Of a DNA stretch of 64,000 nt, positions 11,356-22,989 are shown piece after piece (positions within the stretch are counted from its first letter, which is position 1; each line of letters opens with the position of its first letter). The DNA lies in assembly GCA_036971715.1 (NCBI GenBank), contig JAVHJL010000001.1:1550001-1614000 (forward strand). The letters run 5' to 3'. The position numbers and the translations under genes are program-made. The notes beneath the pieces are model-generated. The model made no database searches. It was given only the letters and a program-made list of their open reading frames with translations, and was not told where the DNA came from. This DNA comes from Arthrobotrys musiformis. Lineage: Eukaryota > Ascomycota > Orbiliomycetes > Orbiliales > Orbiliaceae.

Positions 11356-12929
11356 CTAAACAGAGTCCTCGTCGAAAAGAGAGACGTCGAGTTCTTTATC
11401 CTCTGGCGGAGTCGAACTGCTTAAACTCGCAGCTTTGAGGACTTTCACTAGTTGTATTTGTTCTTTTTTGAGTTTCCTCCCAACCAGCCGCTTATGAGCC
11501 CTCCCGTTAATGTGGTTTTCCCAGAGTCTTTCAGTCACAGCTGTTAAGTGGCAGTGTTCACATGTCTTGTTTACCCACAAAGACCGATTCATTGAGAGGT
11601 CTTCTTTGTACGGCCTGAGAAGGTCGGATGGGAGGGTTGCAACCTCTGTTGGCTTTGGAAGAGATTCGTTTAGGGTGTCTGGGTTTAGGAATTCTGTTAT
11701 ATTGCAATTGTTTAGTTTAAGATATCCTTATTGATTCAAGAAATAGCTGGATTTTGTGTTATTACACGTACCTTGGGCAATCTTTATAGCTGGGTCCCTA
11801 ACCATTTCGTTCCACTGTTCCAGATTGGATGTATCGAGTAGATACATTCCACCCTCCGGGAGCGACGCCTTGTCAGTTAGTAGTCTGTTTAGTAGTTTGA
11901 CCCTGATCCACCTTAGCTGGGCCTTGCCGTATGCTCTCGTGGCACCGTTCATCTTTTCTATATTCTCTTTTTTCAACCTTTCGACCTCTATTGCTAACTC
12001 CTTCTTATTCTCTGGGTCATCTTCGGGCCAGGCCTCAAGCTCATCTCTTGCAGTTAGGTACGGTAAGAACTCCTTCCATCCAATGCTTTGCCACACTCCG
12101 GATGTTGTGTCTATTTCTTTATTTTCCTTGTAGATTTTATGTAGACCATCAATCTCTGCGAAAAGGCCCTGGTCGATCATTTTATCCACCCTCCCTTTCA
12201 ACCTCTCTGACCAAACATCATCATTCGCATGTACCCAGAACAAAAGATTTGAAAACCTCGCAGTGGATTTATCCGCGTTTCTCTCTTGTTCTTCGGCATA
12301 CAGGTCCGATGCTTTCCTGTTTGTCGTCAAGCAGATCTCCAATGACCTCAAGATTTTTCTTCGATCGTTCGGATGCCATCTGCTCGCCATAACGGGGTCT
12401 CGTTTCCTTAACTCCTCCAAAATCTCCGATGTTGGACCATTCAAAACCGGGAATTTGGAGATCATGGACTCCCGGTGGTTGGTGTACTCCCCATTCTCCA
12501 GCTTCTCTTCGAATTCTTGCAGTCGCTCTTGAAAGAGCAATGACTGAACATAGTAGTGTGTTCCACCGACCACAATTGGAACTTTTCCACGGCTTCTGAT
12601 ATCCTCGATTGTATTGAGTGCAACTGATACCCATTGCCCGATCCGCCAGGCTTCTTCGGGATTCAAGAAGTCCATGAGGTGGTGCGGGATTCCCATCCGC
12701 TCTTCGAGGGGGTGTTTGTTCGTGATAACATCGAGACCACGGTACATTTGCATGGCGTCGCTATTGATGATTTCGCCATTCAAAGCGAGAGCGAGATCCA
12801 CGGCCAACTATAGGAGATGTATTTTTAGCATTTTCATATCTAGAGTCTCGTACTGGACAGACTTACTTTCGACTTCCCGGTACCCGTGGCACCGACCACG
12901 GTGATAAGAGGCCTCAGGGCTTGCTGCAT
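11356..12929 (-). CDS. MOD5: tRNA dimethylallyltransferase (isopentenyltransferase) Mod5
   Basis: Three exons, complement(join(11356..11693,11772..12807,12867..12929)), encode 478 residues. Exon 1 is only 21 codons and carries the P-loop Gly-Ala-Thr-Gly-Thr-Gly-Lys-Ser. Exon 2 has the substrate motifs Asn-Ser-Asp-Ala-Met-Gln and Gly-Gly-Thr-His-Tyr-Tyr. Exon 3 ends in a zinc finger (Cys-x2-Cys, then His-x5-His) found in eukaryotic members only. The enzyme adds a dimethylallyl group to A37 of tRNAs reading UNN codons in cytosol, mitochondria and nucleus. The start is the only ATG in frame after an upstream stop. The 3' UTR must overlap that of the convergent DUF1479 gene. Confidence 0.93.
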
Positions 12930-13357
12930 ACTGGGGAACGACGTCCTCGGGGCAGGTTCGGACAGTCGGTAGATTTAAATTAGATATTTTATTTTGAACT
13001 GCGGTTTTGAGTTTCAAAATGCGCGGGCTAAGCTTGTGACTAAATGCATAAAACCACACTGGCACCACTGACTCTGGCTAATTCGAACCGAGGCTTGAAT
13101 CGGATCTTAATCTTAGCTAGGCAGCTTAATATCTCCTCGACGGCCCCTATCTTCCAATATCAACATCGTTTTCATAACCCATCTACCTCCTGAAACCCAT
13201 CAAATTCGCTATCACAAAAGATATTTCTACCGTTTGATGTTGAAAGACCGCTGAGGAATTTGCATCGAAGAGAGAAAAATCTCGAATACAAGAAAGTTTG
13301 CCCACACAAAAAACAACCACAAAATCAACACATCTTGGGCTAATTCCAAACGGAACG
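12930..13357. promoter_or_regulatory. shared divergent promoter region of MOD5 and the MaoC gene
   Basis: 428 bp separate the two outward-facing start codons. The interval contains AT-rich tracts but no motif I can name. Inferred from layout. Confidence 0.45.
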
Positions 13358-14407
13358 ATGCTGTCTCGTCTACTTATTCTTTCTCGGAAGGATGAGCACG
13401 TCCACCTCAACTTCCACCCAACGGCTCTTACTATACTCGAAATTACGATTTTAATTTTTGTTTTTATCTTCAAATCTATTTTAACTGGCCTAATGATCCT
13501 AATCGCCGGCACGGGTCACCGCCCAAAAATCACAACTGTTATGCCAAAATTATCCGTTTCAATGCCATTCAAACTCACGGAAAAGGATGTGAACCTTTAT
13601 ATCAAAGCGACCTCATCTACCCGCGAAAGTTTAGATGCTGATGAAGCATCAAAGGCGTTATTCCTATCAGCGGTTACAGAGCCGTGTATGCTGCTACTGG
13701 TTGCGAAGCGAGGATGTCCAATCCAACCGCTAGGCGCAGTTAACGTCAGGAATTCATTCAAACTCTTCCGACCAGAGCTATGCAAAATCTCAGATTTACA
13801 ATCCGCGGAGGGAGCGATGGTAGTAGCAACTCTCGGCTCGGAGGCGAGAATTGTAAAAAGGGGCGTAGAGTTCGATTTGGTTGTTGAATTGGGCGTCAAA
13901 GTCCTTGACGGGGATGCGACGGAGATGAAAACTGTTTTTCGGCAGGTTTTTACGATGCTTCAGTTTGCGAGGATACCGAAGAATGTTAAGCTATCGGAGG
14001 TACCACAAAAGTCTGAGTTTGAATTTAAGCTAGATTCGGCTGAGAGTCAACCGAAGGGGCTGGTACAGTTGGCGTGGAAGGGTCCGAAGGATTGGGCGAG
14101 GGTTTGCAAAGATTACAATCCGATTCATATTTCGTCTATCGCGGCGGAGTTGTATGGGCTTCCGGGCAAGATCGCACATGGGAACCACATGGCTGCTTTG
14201 GCGTTAGCAAAGGTAGAGAGGAAGTCGTTGAAGCCGGATGGAGGGTTGACGTTGGATGTTAGGTTTAAACGGCCTGTGACCGTTCCAGCGAGGATGGATG
14301 TTCGAGTGGAGTATGAGCAGTTGGAGGGCTCTGAGGAGAGAGTCACCCATTTTGCACTTGCGACTGGGGAGAAGGTGTACGTGCAAGGCGAATATAGAGA
14401 GTTGTGA
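13358..14407 (+). CDS. MaoC-like hotdog domain protein
   Basis: Intronless, 349 residues from the ATG at 13358; the frame is open further upstream but has no earlier ATG. Residues 20-55 form one hydrophobic segment, so the protein may be membrane-anchored. The C-terminal hotdog domain has the hydratase signature Asp-Tyr-Asn-Pro-Ile-His, whose Asp and His are the catalytic pair in MaoC/hydratase-2 enzymes, then Gly-Lys-Ile-Ala-His-Gly-Asn-His-Met. The usual Gly before the Asp is Lys here. Family members hydrate or dehydrate enoyl or hydroxyacyl thioesters; the substrate here is unknown. Confidence 0.8.
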   Translation: MLSRLLILSRKDEHVHLNFHPTALTILEITILIFVFIFKSILTGLMILIAGTGHRPKITTVMPKLSVSMPFKLTEKDVNLYIKATSSTRESLDADEASKALFLSAVTEPCMLLLVAKRGCPIQPLGAVNVRNSFKLFRPELCKISDLQSAEGAMVVATLGSEARIVKRGVEFDLVVELGVKVLDGDATEMKTVFRQVFTMLQFARIPKNVKLSEVPQKSEFEFKLDSAESQPKGLVQLAWKGPKDWARVCKDYNPIHISSIAAELYGLPGKIAHGNHMAALALAKVERKSLKPDGGLTLDVRFKRPVTVPARMDVRVEYEQLEGSEERVTHFALATGEKVYVQGEYREL

Positions 14408-14707
14408 AGGTAGCCTAGGATGGTCTCGTTCCCAGGCCTAGGAGACCTTTATTATTTGGTTCTTTTGTGACGAGTTGTCTTCTAATATTGGGCTCGCATA
14501 TGCACATGTTGCGTCTAAATTTATTACCATAGGCCTATGGGCCAGATACTATAGCATCATTGATTATCATAACATAAAAGGCCTCAAGCCTAGAATATAA
14601 ATCATGTATCCGTTTGAGTACATAACCCTTGTAAGGATACACGCACATCGACATGGAAGCGAAAATAACAGCCACACTACAAAATTTCCGGATCACCAAG
14701 AGCCCAC
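14408..14707. other. intergenic with a 3' hairpin and a palindrome
   Basis: 300 bp between two converging genes. A GGTCTC/GAGACC inverted repeat with a 14-nt loop (14422-14447) lies just past the MaoC stop, and a perfect 14-bp palindrome centred on AGGCCT occupies 14527-14540. Either could sit in a 3' UTR; function unknown. Confidence 0.5.
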
Positions 14708-15933
14708 TCAGTCTATCTTGTCGAACTCGAAGTCAAAATCGATGTCTTCGACTGTCGTAGGGGACCCACAATCCCTTAGACGCCCTCGCTCCCGTGGAAA
14801 TATTTGAAAACTGGTCTTGAAGTATGATGTGGGGCACGAAGCTATTTTACGATCCCACCTTTTGAGAACGTCCATCTTCATGTCCTGGGCCAGTTGCTCT
14901 AATCTGGTCTCTGGTTGGGGGATTAGTCCCATCTAAACATCAGCTCCAACGGCTAATTGTCAGCAATGAACTTAGTTGAAACGTTAAATCCGTTTTGTCG
15001 TCTAACACTTACTGCGACTAAATATGATGATACGTGAAACAGCAGCATCTGGAGCCACCCTACAATCCTTGATTCTGTAACTTCAGGTGTCACCTTCATT
15101 GCCCAATCCTTGAGTTGCAGTGCAATATCTAGCAAATCTTCTAACTTCGGATACCGCCATTGTTTGTAGAACTTTCTGAAATATTTCCCGTAAATCATGT
15201 CGACGATAACGAGTCTAAACATTTTTGTGGTATGGAATAAATGAACGAGCGTGGTGACAGACGCATGGCGAACGATTTCTGAGACTAGCTTAGCCGGAAG
15301 TTTTAGGATCGGGAAAGTTCCTTTCCTAGGATAGCGGTCCAGGAATTGGTGGTCAGGAACGTGTATGTGATCCATGGTCCAGGTTCGGTCGGTCGACAGT
15401 GTCGCTAGAGATAGGACGGATATATTCAAATCCGGGGTAGAAACGGCCTGGGTGCATTTGAATGTCCATGTTAATTGATCGGCAATGACCCCGTTTTTAC
15501 CCACCTCCAATATAGGAATAGGGTTACGCCATGTATGGAACGCTAGATTGATGTTGCTGTTTGAGATGTCTATGGAGGAGGCTGAATTATTGGAGTTGGT
15601 GGTTTCTCCAATGCTGGCTATGCTGTTCTCAGCCCAGCAGAAATCTTCATCTTCAAGGAGATGTGGAGGTATAAAGGATGATCTCTGTCTCTTGCGAGGC
15701 AGTGGAGTCTTTGGTTGACCGATTTGGTGAATTTTTGTCGCCACCTTCTTCATCCTCTTCTTCAAGGAGCTTCCTATGGAGCTTCTCCGTCTTTCTGACG
15801 GTAGGGATATGCTTTTGTCGAGTGGCTCTAAAGACCACTGCGTTCCAAGTATCATGATTAGATATGGGTCAGAGTCTCTAGACCCTCTTTTGGGAACCGG
15901 TTGCAGGAGCTTGATTGTATCTATTGCTTGCAT
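14708..15933 (-). CDS. F-box-like protein
   Basis: Two exons, complement(join(14708..14932,15013..15933)), encode 381 residues; the 80-bp intron has a GTAAGT donor and phase 0. The N-terminal third is polar and basic with Ser/Arg-rich stretches. The centre contains Leu-Pro-Ala-Lys-Leu-Val-Ser-Glu-Ile-Val followed by Leu-Val-His-Leu-Phe-His-Thr-Thr-Lys, which resembles an F-box helix pair, though weakly. The C-terminus ends in an acidic Asp-Phe-Glu-Phe-Asp tail. F-box proteins link substrates to SCF ubiquitin ligases; fungi carry large divergent sets. It could instead be a lineage-specific protein of unknown role. Confidence 0.55.
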
Positions 15934-18900
15934 TGATTCAATCGAAGTATTAAAATTTTAATTCTAGGGATCCGTGATGAGGACAATCGCACTCAAACAG
16001 TGCTCCCTGCGACCCCAGGCCTGCAGGATGCAGCATTTTATTTACCTCTGGCTTTGCCAGCGAAACCTTTGATACTAGAAAATTTTTGCATATCAATAAC
16101 AAGATTTACCCGCAGTTGGTTTCCCGCACGAACAGTCTCTCGCGGGATTGGTATCGGCAACGCAGAAGGGCGCACAGAATACAACAATCCGCATACGGTC
16201 ATGGCTGATCTGGGGAAGGTACCTGTGCACTGTGATACCATGTCTATGCGGGGTTAATTGTCTTGCCTGTATATATGGATAGACATCTCGCTAGGCGGGG
16301 CTTCCCTGTCGTTGATAGTGGGCACGGACAGCTAGGATTAGAATTTTATTTAAATCCAACGGGATCCCGAGAACACATCTTCCAAATACCACGATTAATT
16401 AGCACATAGCAGTCAATATCGCAAGACGCGCACATTGCTATCATTTCTCAGCTCCGATATATATCATTGCCTTCAATATCCGGAGAGGCGAAATTAGCCG
16501 ACAAACTACTCTTCCATGACGTGCTTCGAGTCTGAGAAGACGGCAGAAAGGATATAATATGATATCTTGGGTGATGGGGTGTCATCTACATTGCATTGAT
16601 TTCCTGGGAAAGACAACCCGTCAATCGACGGTAACGGCCATGGCCGTATTACCTAATTTGTGGGAGCTACACGAGCCGCTCAACATCATATGGCCTGATC
16701 ATCGAGAACAAAAGTAGCGTTTGCCCGTTTGAATTAATTTGTTTTAAACATCTCGGAGCCTTGAGGTGGGGGCCCGAGCTGTCTGTGCTGAGAGTGGTAA
16801 ATCGGTTTCCGTGCCCTAAGATTGGTTCTCGGTTCAGCCCACATTTCTTTTGGAATCATGGGACTGGGACTTTGACCTTGACGGAAACATGGTAAGTCAA
16901 CGGCCTGCATATGCGGAGTGCCCTGATCTAAAACTGGGTTAGCTGCACCTATTGATCGATCCCGTCTCCGAGATGCCTACGGCTTACAGCTTATGCCTGT
17001 GGCGATCCTTTTAGCCTATCTGAAAGTTCCAGATTCTCAATTGGCTCGTCGTGCTTTAACGACATTTCATGATCTATTTTCAAATATTCCGATTGACACG
17101 CGTTTTTCTTTTCATCCTTTTTCGCTTGGATTACAGGGTGGCTACAACTTAGTCTCGTTCCCGGGCTACAACTATAGGGCGTTCAGGTCCGATTGTAACC
17201 TTATAATGTAAGCTTAGCGACGTTAACCATATGCTCTATAATTGAGAGGATTGCATTTGAATTCATGAATAAAGAAATACTGAAAATGTATATACATACG
17301 AGCAATGGCCGATACAATACCTCTAGAAAGCTAGCTACTCACACGACAGAACTGCACCTAGGACGATCCACTAATATCCCCCCCAAACCCGGATAGTTTC
17401 GGGAACTTTGATATTGAAGTGATAACCGAGATCTTGTTCCACAAAACTTGTGTCAACACGTGTGGATCCATGGAGTTGTACGACGTCGACCACATTTTGC
17501 AACAAAGCTGCAGGTGTCTGCCGGCTAAATGAGTCTAAATCATCCATGCTGGCAGAATTTTAGACCCGGATTACCCTTTGACGAATGTTCAACCCACTTT
17601 GCAGGCTAAATACCGGTTAAATGGCAAATGCCATCTCGCATGGGTGGAAGAGCTTGTTTGAAACTTGGAAAGGTCGGCCGGAGTTCCCCCAACTTTCCCC
17701 CACCCGCTCGATGGTCGAACTCCACATACCCACATAGTCTACACTTTTTGGCTCCGTTCTCTCCACAGTAGCAATCGGCTTCTCCGCAGTTAGAAGTACC
17801 GCTAGTGTTTCCCCAGAAGATGATTTGAGGTTAGTACAACAAACATCAACGACCGATATACCTTCAAGACTTCTTTGGGGCGCTCTGGCCCTCAGCGCTA
17901 GACCGAATTTCTGGCAATTTGGGGCAAAAACTTCGGAGAAACCTCATGTGCTTTGACCCTTTGAATATGCACAAATATGCGGCCCTACCATGGTTTTCTC
18001 TGGCTGCCAATCGAGCTTATTTTCTGACCTGCTGATACCACTCTTGTTCAAACTGCGACAACATCAACAGGCGGGGATGAATACGTGAGCCCTTGCAAAT
18101 AGCCTGTTATAGGCTAAATGAAAATTCCGCTTTAACGTCTATCTGTCCCATGGAATTTGCTACAGGACCGTCGGTTGTGGCGCTCGTTCGGTCATACAGA
18201 CAAAAACAACGTCCCTTCGAGTTCTCGTATGATCACGATGTAATATGATAGCTGATATAGCCTGCGCGGGAACAATCCACGGTAGCGATGAAACTCTGCC
18301 TCAGAAATCTCTGGAAATCCTTCGCGTTTCGATCCCGTAAACCGAAGAAATTAAACGGCAAATAAATTAAAGAACTGCTCCGATGGGACATGGAAGAGTA
18401 ATCATTTTATTTCGAGGCTGGGTATTCTTTGCAATGTTTCTGAGCCTAGCGCTCTAAAACCGAATAGGGCTTCTATTCCGATAAGTATTGCAATTGAGGC
18501 AAACCGGTTTCGGTTAATGTGGGTAACAGGAGCCATGGTACGTCTTATGGCTACCGGTGAACATGTCTGTTCAAATTCAGCGGGGGGATACTTTCGCAAT
18601 ACCTGGTACCATGGACACACACGAGCTAAGTTGTCTTAGGCTAGTTTTTCCCCACAGCCAATTGTTCCGCCAATAGTATTGGGGGGGCCACAACCTTTAC
18701 ATGGGCTGTTGTTACGGGTTGTGCTACCTGTTGATCTCGACCGCGAAACTTCACACATGCAACTTTTCGGAGCCATTGGCCCCTTCGAGCCTTTAACATG
18801 GTATCATTTGATATGAAATCTTTCCGGGGTTGCAAACCTGGGGTTATTCGCAAAATAGCCTAGACATTGCCTGCTCTGAAGAGTGGTAGCTATCGATAGA

Positions 18901-19088
18901 TGACTATGGGCCAAAAAAAAATTATAAAACGACGAGAGACACCCTGCTTATTGAAGCTCCTGGTCTTGAAATTCTTTCTCAGAGCACCTCATAATCCAGC
19001 TTTGGAGCTATCTGCCTATTGTAATTCGAGCATACTAGTAGTAGAGAATCCAAGAACCAGTTTTTTCTAGCTGCGCTCATCTACAAGA
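15934..19088. other. long gene-free region upstream of the sugar transporter
   Basis: 3.1 kb in which no open frame exceeds 90 codons and none has a recognisable domain or credible splice partners. It contains a perfect 14-bp palindrome (16634-16647) and, near its right end, several CreA-type motifs. It may hold an extended transporter promoter, a decayed gene or a non-coding transcript. Confidence 0.5.
18824..18843 (+). promoter_or_regulatory. paired CreA/Mig1-type (SYGGRG) sites
   Basis: CCGGGG at 18824-18829 and CTGGGG at 18838-18843 both fit SYGGRG and lie 8 bp apart, about 245 bp before the transporter ATG. A further GCGGGG is at 18580-18585. Closely paired SYGGRG sites are the functional arrangement for the glucose repressor CreA in other moulds, and sugar transporters are frequent targets. 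Six-base motifs occur often by chance, so this is tentative. Confidence 0.35.
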
Positions 19089-20880
19089 ATGGCGGAACCC
19101 ACAAAAGTCGAACCGGCGACAGCGCAGGTTGACGAGAAGGGCGATATCTCAGTTCAGCATTACGACAATGTCGAGCTCTCCAATAAGGCTCTCAATGAGG
19201 GCGCCAAACAGGCCACCGCAGCTGAGCACAACCTTACATTCCTCCAGGCCATCAAGACTTATAGGCGGGCAGCTATCTGGTCCGTTTTGATTTCCACGAC
19301 TGTTATCATGGAAGGTTACGATGTTACACTTCTTGGTTCTTTCTTCGGATACCCTGGTATGTCTATAATATATCTTTTAGTAGCTGCTTCGCGGGTTTTA
19401 AGGGACAGGGAGCTAATTGATGAACAGAGTTTCAAAAGAAATATGGTTATTTGACTGAGAATGATGGCTATCAAATTGATGCGACCTGGATGTCCAACCT
19501 CAACGTTATCGCCGCTGTTGGTAACATCATCGGCGCTTTGCTCAACGGTTACCTCACTGCGAAATTTGGACACAGAATTGTTTTGATTGCCAGCTTGGCT
19601 CTCCTAACTGGCTTTATCTTCATTGTGTTCTTCGCTCAAAGCATCGAGGTTATGTTTGTCGGTACACTCTTCTGCAACATCCCATGGGGTGTCTTCGCAA
19701 CCTCTGGTCCTGCATACGCAGCTGAAGTTGCTCCCCTGGCGCTCCGTGGTTATTTGACTGCCTATGTCAATCTTTGCTGGTGCATTGGTCAATTCATTTC
19801 TGCTGGTGTTCTTAAGGGACTCGTCAATGTTCCAAACAAGTGGAGTTACAAAGTCCCATTTGCGATCCAGGTGAGAAACGCTCTACATCTTGCTTTCGCG
19901 GATACGATATTCGATGTTGTATTTTTTTAGTGATCTTTTTTATTGACCTATGTTACTTTCTATAGTGGGTCTGGCCTATCCCTCTCGCCATCTTCGCATT
20001 CTTGGCCCCAGAATCCCCATGGTTCTTGGTTCGAGTCGGTAAACTCGACGAGGCCAAGAAGTCCTTGATGCGGTTGTCTCAGCCCGAGCACGATATTGAC
20101 TACGATGCTCACATTGCCCTTATGGTCCACACCAACAAGCTCGAGAAGGAAGAACGTAAGGGTGTGAACTACTACGATGCTTTCCGTGGCACCAACCGTC
20201 GTCGTACCGAAATTGCCTGCATGGCTTTCATGTCCCAGATCACCAACGGAGGCGCTCTCTGCTACTCCGGGTCTTTCTTCTTCCAGCAAACCGGTATCAG
20301 CGCATCGACTTCCTATGGTATTGCTCTTGGTGGTACTGGTATTGCATTCGTTGGAACTATCCTCTCTTGGTTCTACCTCAGCAGATGGGGTCGCCGAACA
20401 ATCTGGTTCACCGGCTTCTCATTCCTCGTCGTTATCCTCTTCCTCATCGGTGTCCTTGCCAGTGTTCCAAACCAGACCAAGTCTCTCGCCTGGGCCCAAT
20501 CTTTGCTCACTATAGTTTGGCTCGGAGCATACTCTATGTCTGTTGGTCCAATTGTCTACACTATCGTCGCTGAAATCGGCTCCACTCGTCTCAGAACCCA
20601 GACTGTCGTGCTCGCCCGTAGCACATACTACGTTGGTAACATCATCTGTGGTGGTCTTATCCAACCTAGACTGTTGTCTCCAACTTTCTGGAACGCAAAG
20701 GGCAAGACTGCTTGGTTCTGGTTCGTCCTTGCGTTCTTCACAAATGTTTGGGGATACTATAGACTTCCGGAAACTAAGGACCGTACCTTCGAGGAATTGG
20801 ATATTCTGTTCCAGAAAGGCGTCCCGGCTAGGAAGTTTGCCGAATACCAGATTGATCGTGATGAGGAGTTTTCTCACTGA
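19089..20880 (+). CDS. MFS sugar porter, maltose/alpha-glucoside-type
   Basis: Three exons, join(19089..19356,19428..19870,19966..20880), encode 541 residues. Landmarks of the sugar porter family occur in order: Glu-Gly-Tyr-Asp at the first helix, Pro-Glu-Ser-Pro-Trp-Phe after helix 6, Arg-Trp-Gly-Arg-Arg after helix 8, and Pro-Glu-Thr-Lys-Asp-Arg-Thr-Phe-Glu-Glu-Leu at the end. The start of mature TM1 and the segment Gly-Tyr-Pro-x-Phe-Gln-x-Lys-Tyr-Gly, rebuilt across intron 1, match fungal alpha-glucoside permeases (MAL/AGT group). It would import disaccharides with protons across the plasma membrane. The exact substrate is not readable. No glucosidase or regulator gene is adjacent, so this is not a MAL cluster. 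Confidence 0.9.
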
Positions 20881-22080
20881 GAGGATGGGCCACTTGAGCT
20901 CTTTGACTGGGTAGTTGTTTCCTATATCTAGCGATCGTTTACGACCTGTGATACGTAATTTATTTTCTTTCTTAGCTAGCTAGTTGCTGTTGACCAGAGT
21001 TTTACGCAATTAATTGAAGATCTTCTTAACATCATTCTTTGCAAACTGAATTGGAATATTCTCAATATGTGAGGTCAATCTACAAATTTCAGAAATCATC
21101 GGGAGAGCTTCCTAATAATTATGAGATTGTTGATTGGAGAAGTATTATGGATGGTACAATTTTTTTTTGCGCTCTCGCGGGATACAATCTCGGAATCACC
21201 CAGCTTGCCCTAGCTAACAGGCTAGGGGACGGGAGAAAAAAAATTCTGCTCTCCCTGGCACTTGCGCAAGCTAGCTCCCCCGGTCACAATTTGCAGATAT
21301 GCATGCATATCGTGTGATAGGTACTACCCTGGACTGAAATTCGCGCACTTGAGCAGCTACCTAGACCTGTGGGCATATTGGTAGCACCGATCTCGTAAAT
21401 ATATCAGACGACTGTTTGGGTTTAAAACGTATATTCTTTTGGTTTTTTGGATCGGGGGCATAGGTTCCGACGGCGGTTTGGTGTTTTGCAAGTGTGGAGC
21501 TATGGTACCTCGGTAGCCTGACCGAGGAGCGAATGGTGTGTATCGAGATTTGTGTGGAAGCGAGGCGCCCTGTGGATCTGGTTTGAGAATTGCCTATACT
21601 CAAAATTTTGACCTGGGGTCGATTGGATCTCGTAATCGGGGAACGATAGATTAAATTCATGAATCGGCATTTCCTGTGATATTATTCGGATACATAGTTT
21701 AGACTTATTTCGTTCCGAGAAGATGTCATTGAAGATGTCTAAAGTAATGAATGAGGGAAGATATATAAAAAAGATCAAGCTTAAAGTTAAGTATGATGAA
21801 GCGGGCATTTAAATTTATGCCAATGTATAACACAGATGTCGACTGCCGCCATGGCGAGCTAGACGTCGAACGATCCACACACCAGGACACTAAACTACAA
21901 AGCGAGATGCATATGCAACAAGGTGGTACGGGATGGTGCTATCCGGCTAAATGAAGTTATCTTGATGCACTTTAAGCATTCCGGCTGTTGGGTAAATTGA
22001 TTTGGCGAGATGCAGACCCATGGTTAGGCTGTGTATCAGGTAAGCTTTGTCAGCTCTGGGATGTGACGGTTTATACGACC

Positions 22081-22098
22081 ATACTATCTAGATAGTAT
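22081..22098. repeat. 18-bp perfect palindrome with nested inverted repeat
   Basis: ATACTATCT is followed directly by its reverse complement. The outer CCATACTA is matched again by TAGTATGG about 15 bp downstream, so two alternative hairpins could form. No gene is within 900 bp. Role unknown. Confidence 0.6.
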
Positions 22099-22760
22099 AG
22101 TCCCCTAGTATGGCCGGATGGTATCTTTTAGAGACCAACTATCCCTCTCCATAGAGCATAATTGGTATATATGCCGGCTGTATACTAGCTAGTAGTTCAC
22201 ATTATACTAAACTGCATGTTAGCATACCTGCATGCGGTACCTATATGTAACTATTTCAATATATGTCTATGAGTTCGAATAAATAATCAACTTCGAACTG
22301 AATATTACGAAATGATGACTGTCGCTTAGGGAATTATACACCATTCACTGGGGTTTTAATCGATTGATCCAAGTTGGAGATAGATCTATAGGCGGATGAG
22401 TGGAGCAGTTACGTTACAAGCTATTGATTTCAGTCTTATATCCGGAATGGTCATGTCACACAGTATTCCGTAAATGGCCAAGGTGAAGAGAGTGTTGGAT
22501 TTTGCAACAATCGGCATGCCGTGCAACCATTTTGGGGTTTGAGATTCCGAATAGGCATACCAATCGACGTGTGACAAAATACTCATGAAAAAGGGTCCCC
22601 GCCACGTAGCAGTTTTCTGAAGCACAGATACCGGTGGCGTTCCTCTACCAGAGCGTATCACAACCCCAGTTATAGAGCCCAAGCATCAGCAAGAGCTAAA
22701 GGTGGCGCGGTTAGCTATATTCTAAGTGCTGAGCTGTGGCTGCTAGGTGTCTGCTCCAGG

Positions 22761-22844
22761 CAACACAAAACCTCATTGAGCCAACACAAAACGGACGAGG
22801 CTCAACACAACACAAAACCGAACAGGTGCAACACAACACAAAAA
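22761..22844 (+). repeat. four CAACACAAAA repeats upstream of FAR11
   Basis: Copies start at 22761, 22782, 22808 and 22834, the last two preceded by an extra CAACA. They lie 150-230 bp before the FAR11 start codon, in a region expected to be promoter or 5' UTR. A 17-nt relative (CAACACAAAA then ACCGAACA) occurs at 48091-48107 upstream of VPS55 in the same orientation. Confidence 0.5.
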
Positions 22845-22989
22845 GACAAACCAACATCCATCCTCTCAGCAACGGGATGTGTTGAACCTGACCGACCAAA
22901 GCTACCCACCACAAAGCCACATGGGTGGCTATTCTGACCTTTAATCTCTTCAACTTCAACATCCACCACCTCCCAAGCTTACCATCAAA

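Larger units (their letters stand above)
20881..22989. other. gene-free intergenic region with palindromes and a CAACACAAAA repeat
   Basis: 2.1 kb without a convincing gene. It contains an 18-bp perfect palindrome (22081-22098) and four copies of CAACACAAAA shortly before FAR11. A 98-codon minus-strand frame at 22386-22682 has no family features. Confidence 0.5.

Noticed and set aside
13298..13357. N-terminal extension of the MaoC protein
   Set aside because: Starts at TTG, not ATG; the first ATG in frame is 13358.
22386..22682. 98-codon minus-strand open frame with some hydrophobic sequence
   Set aside because: No recognisable domain, no credible splice partner, and lengths like this are expected by chance in a 2-kb gap.
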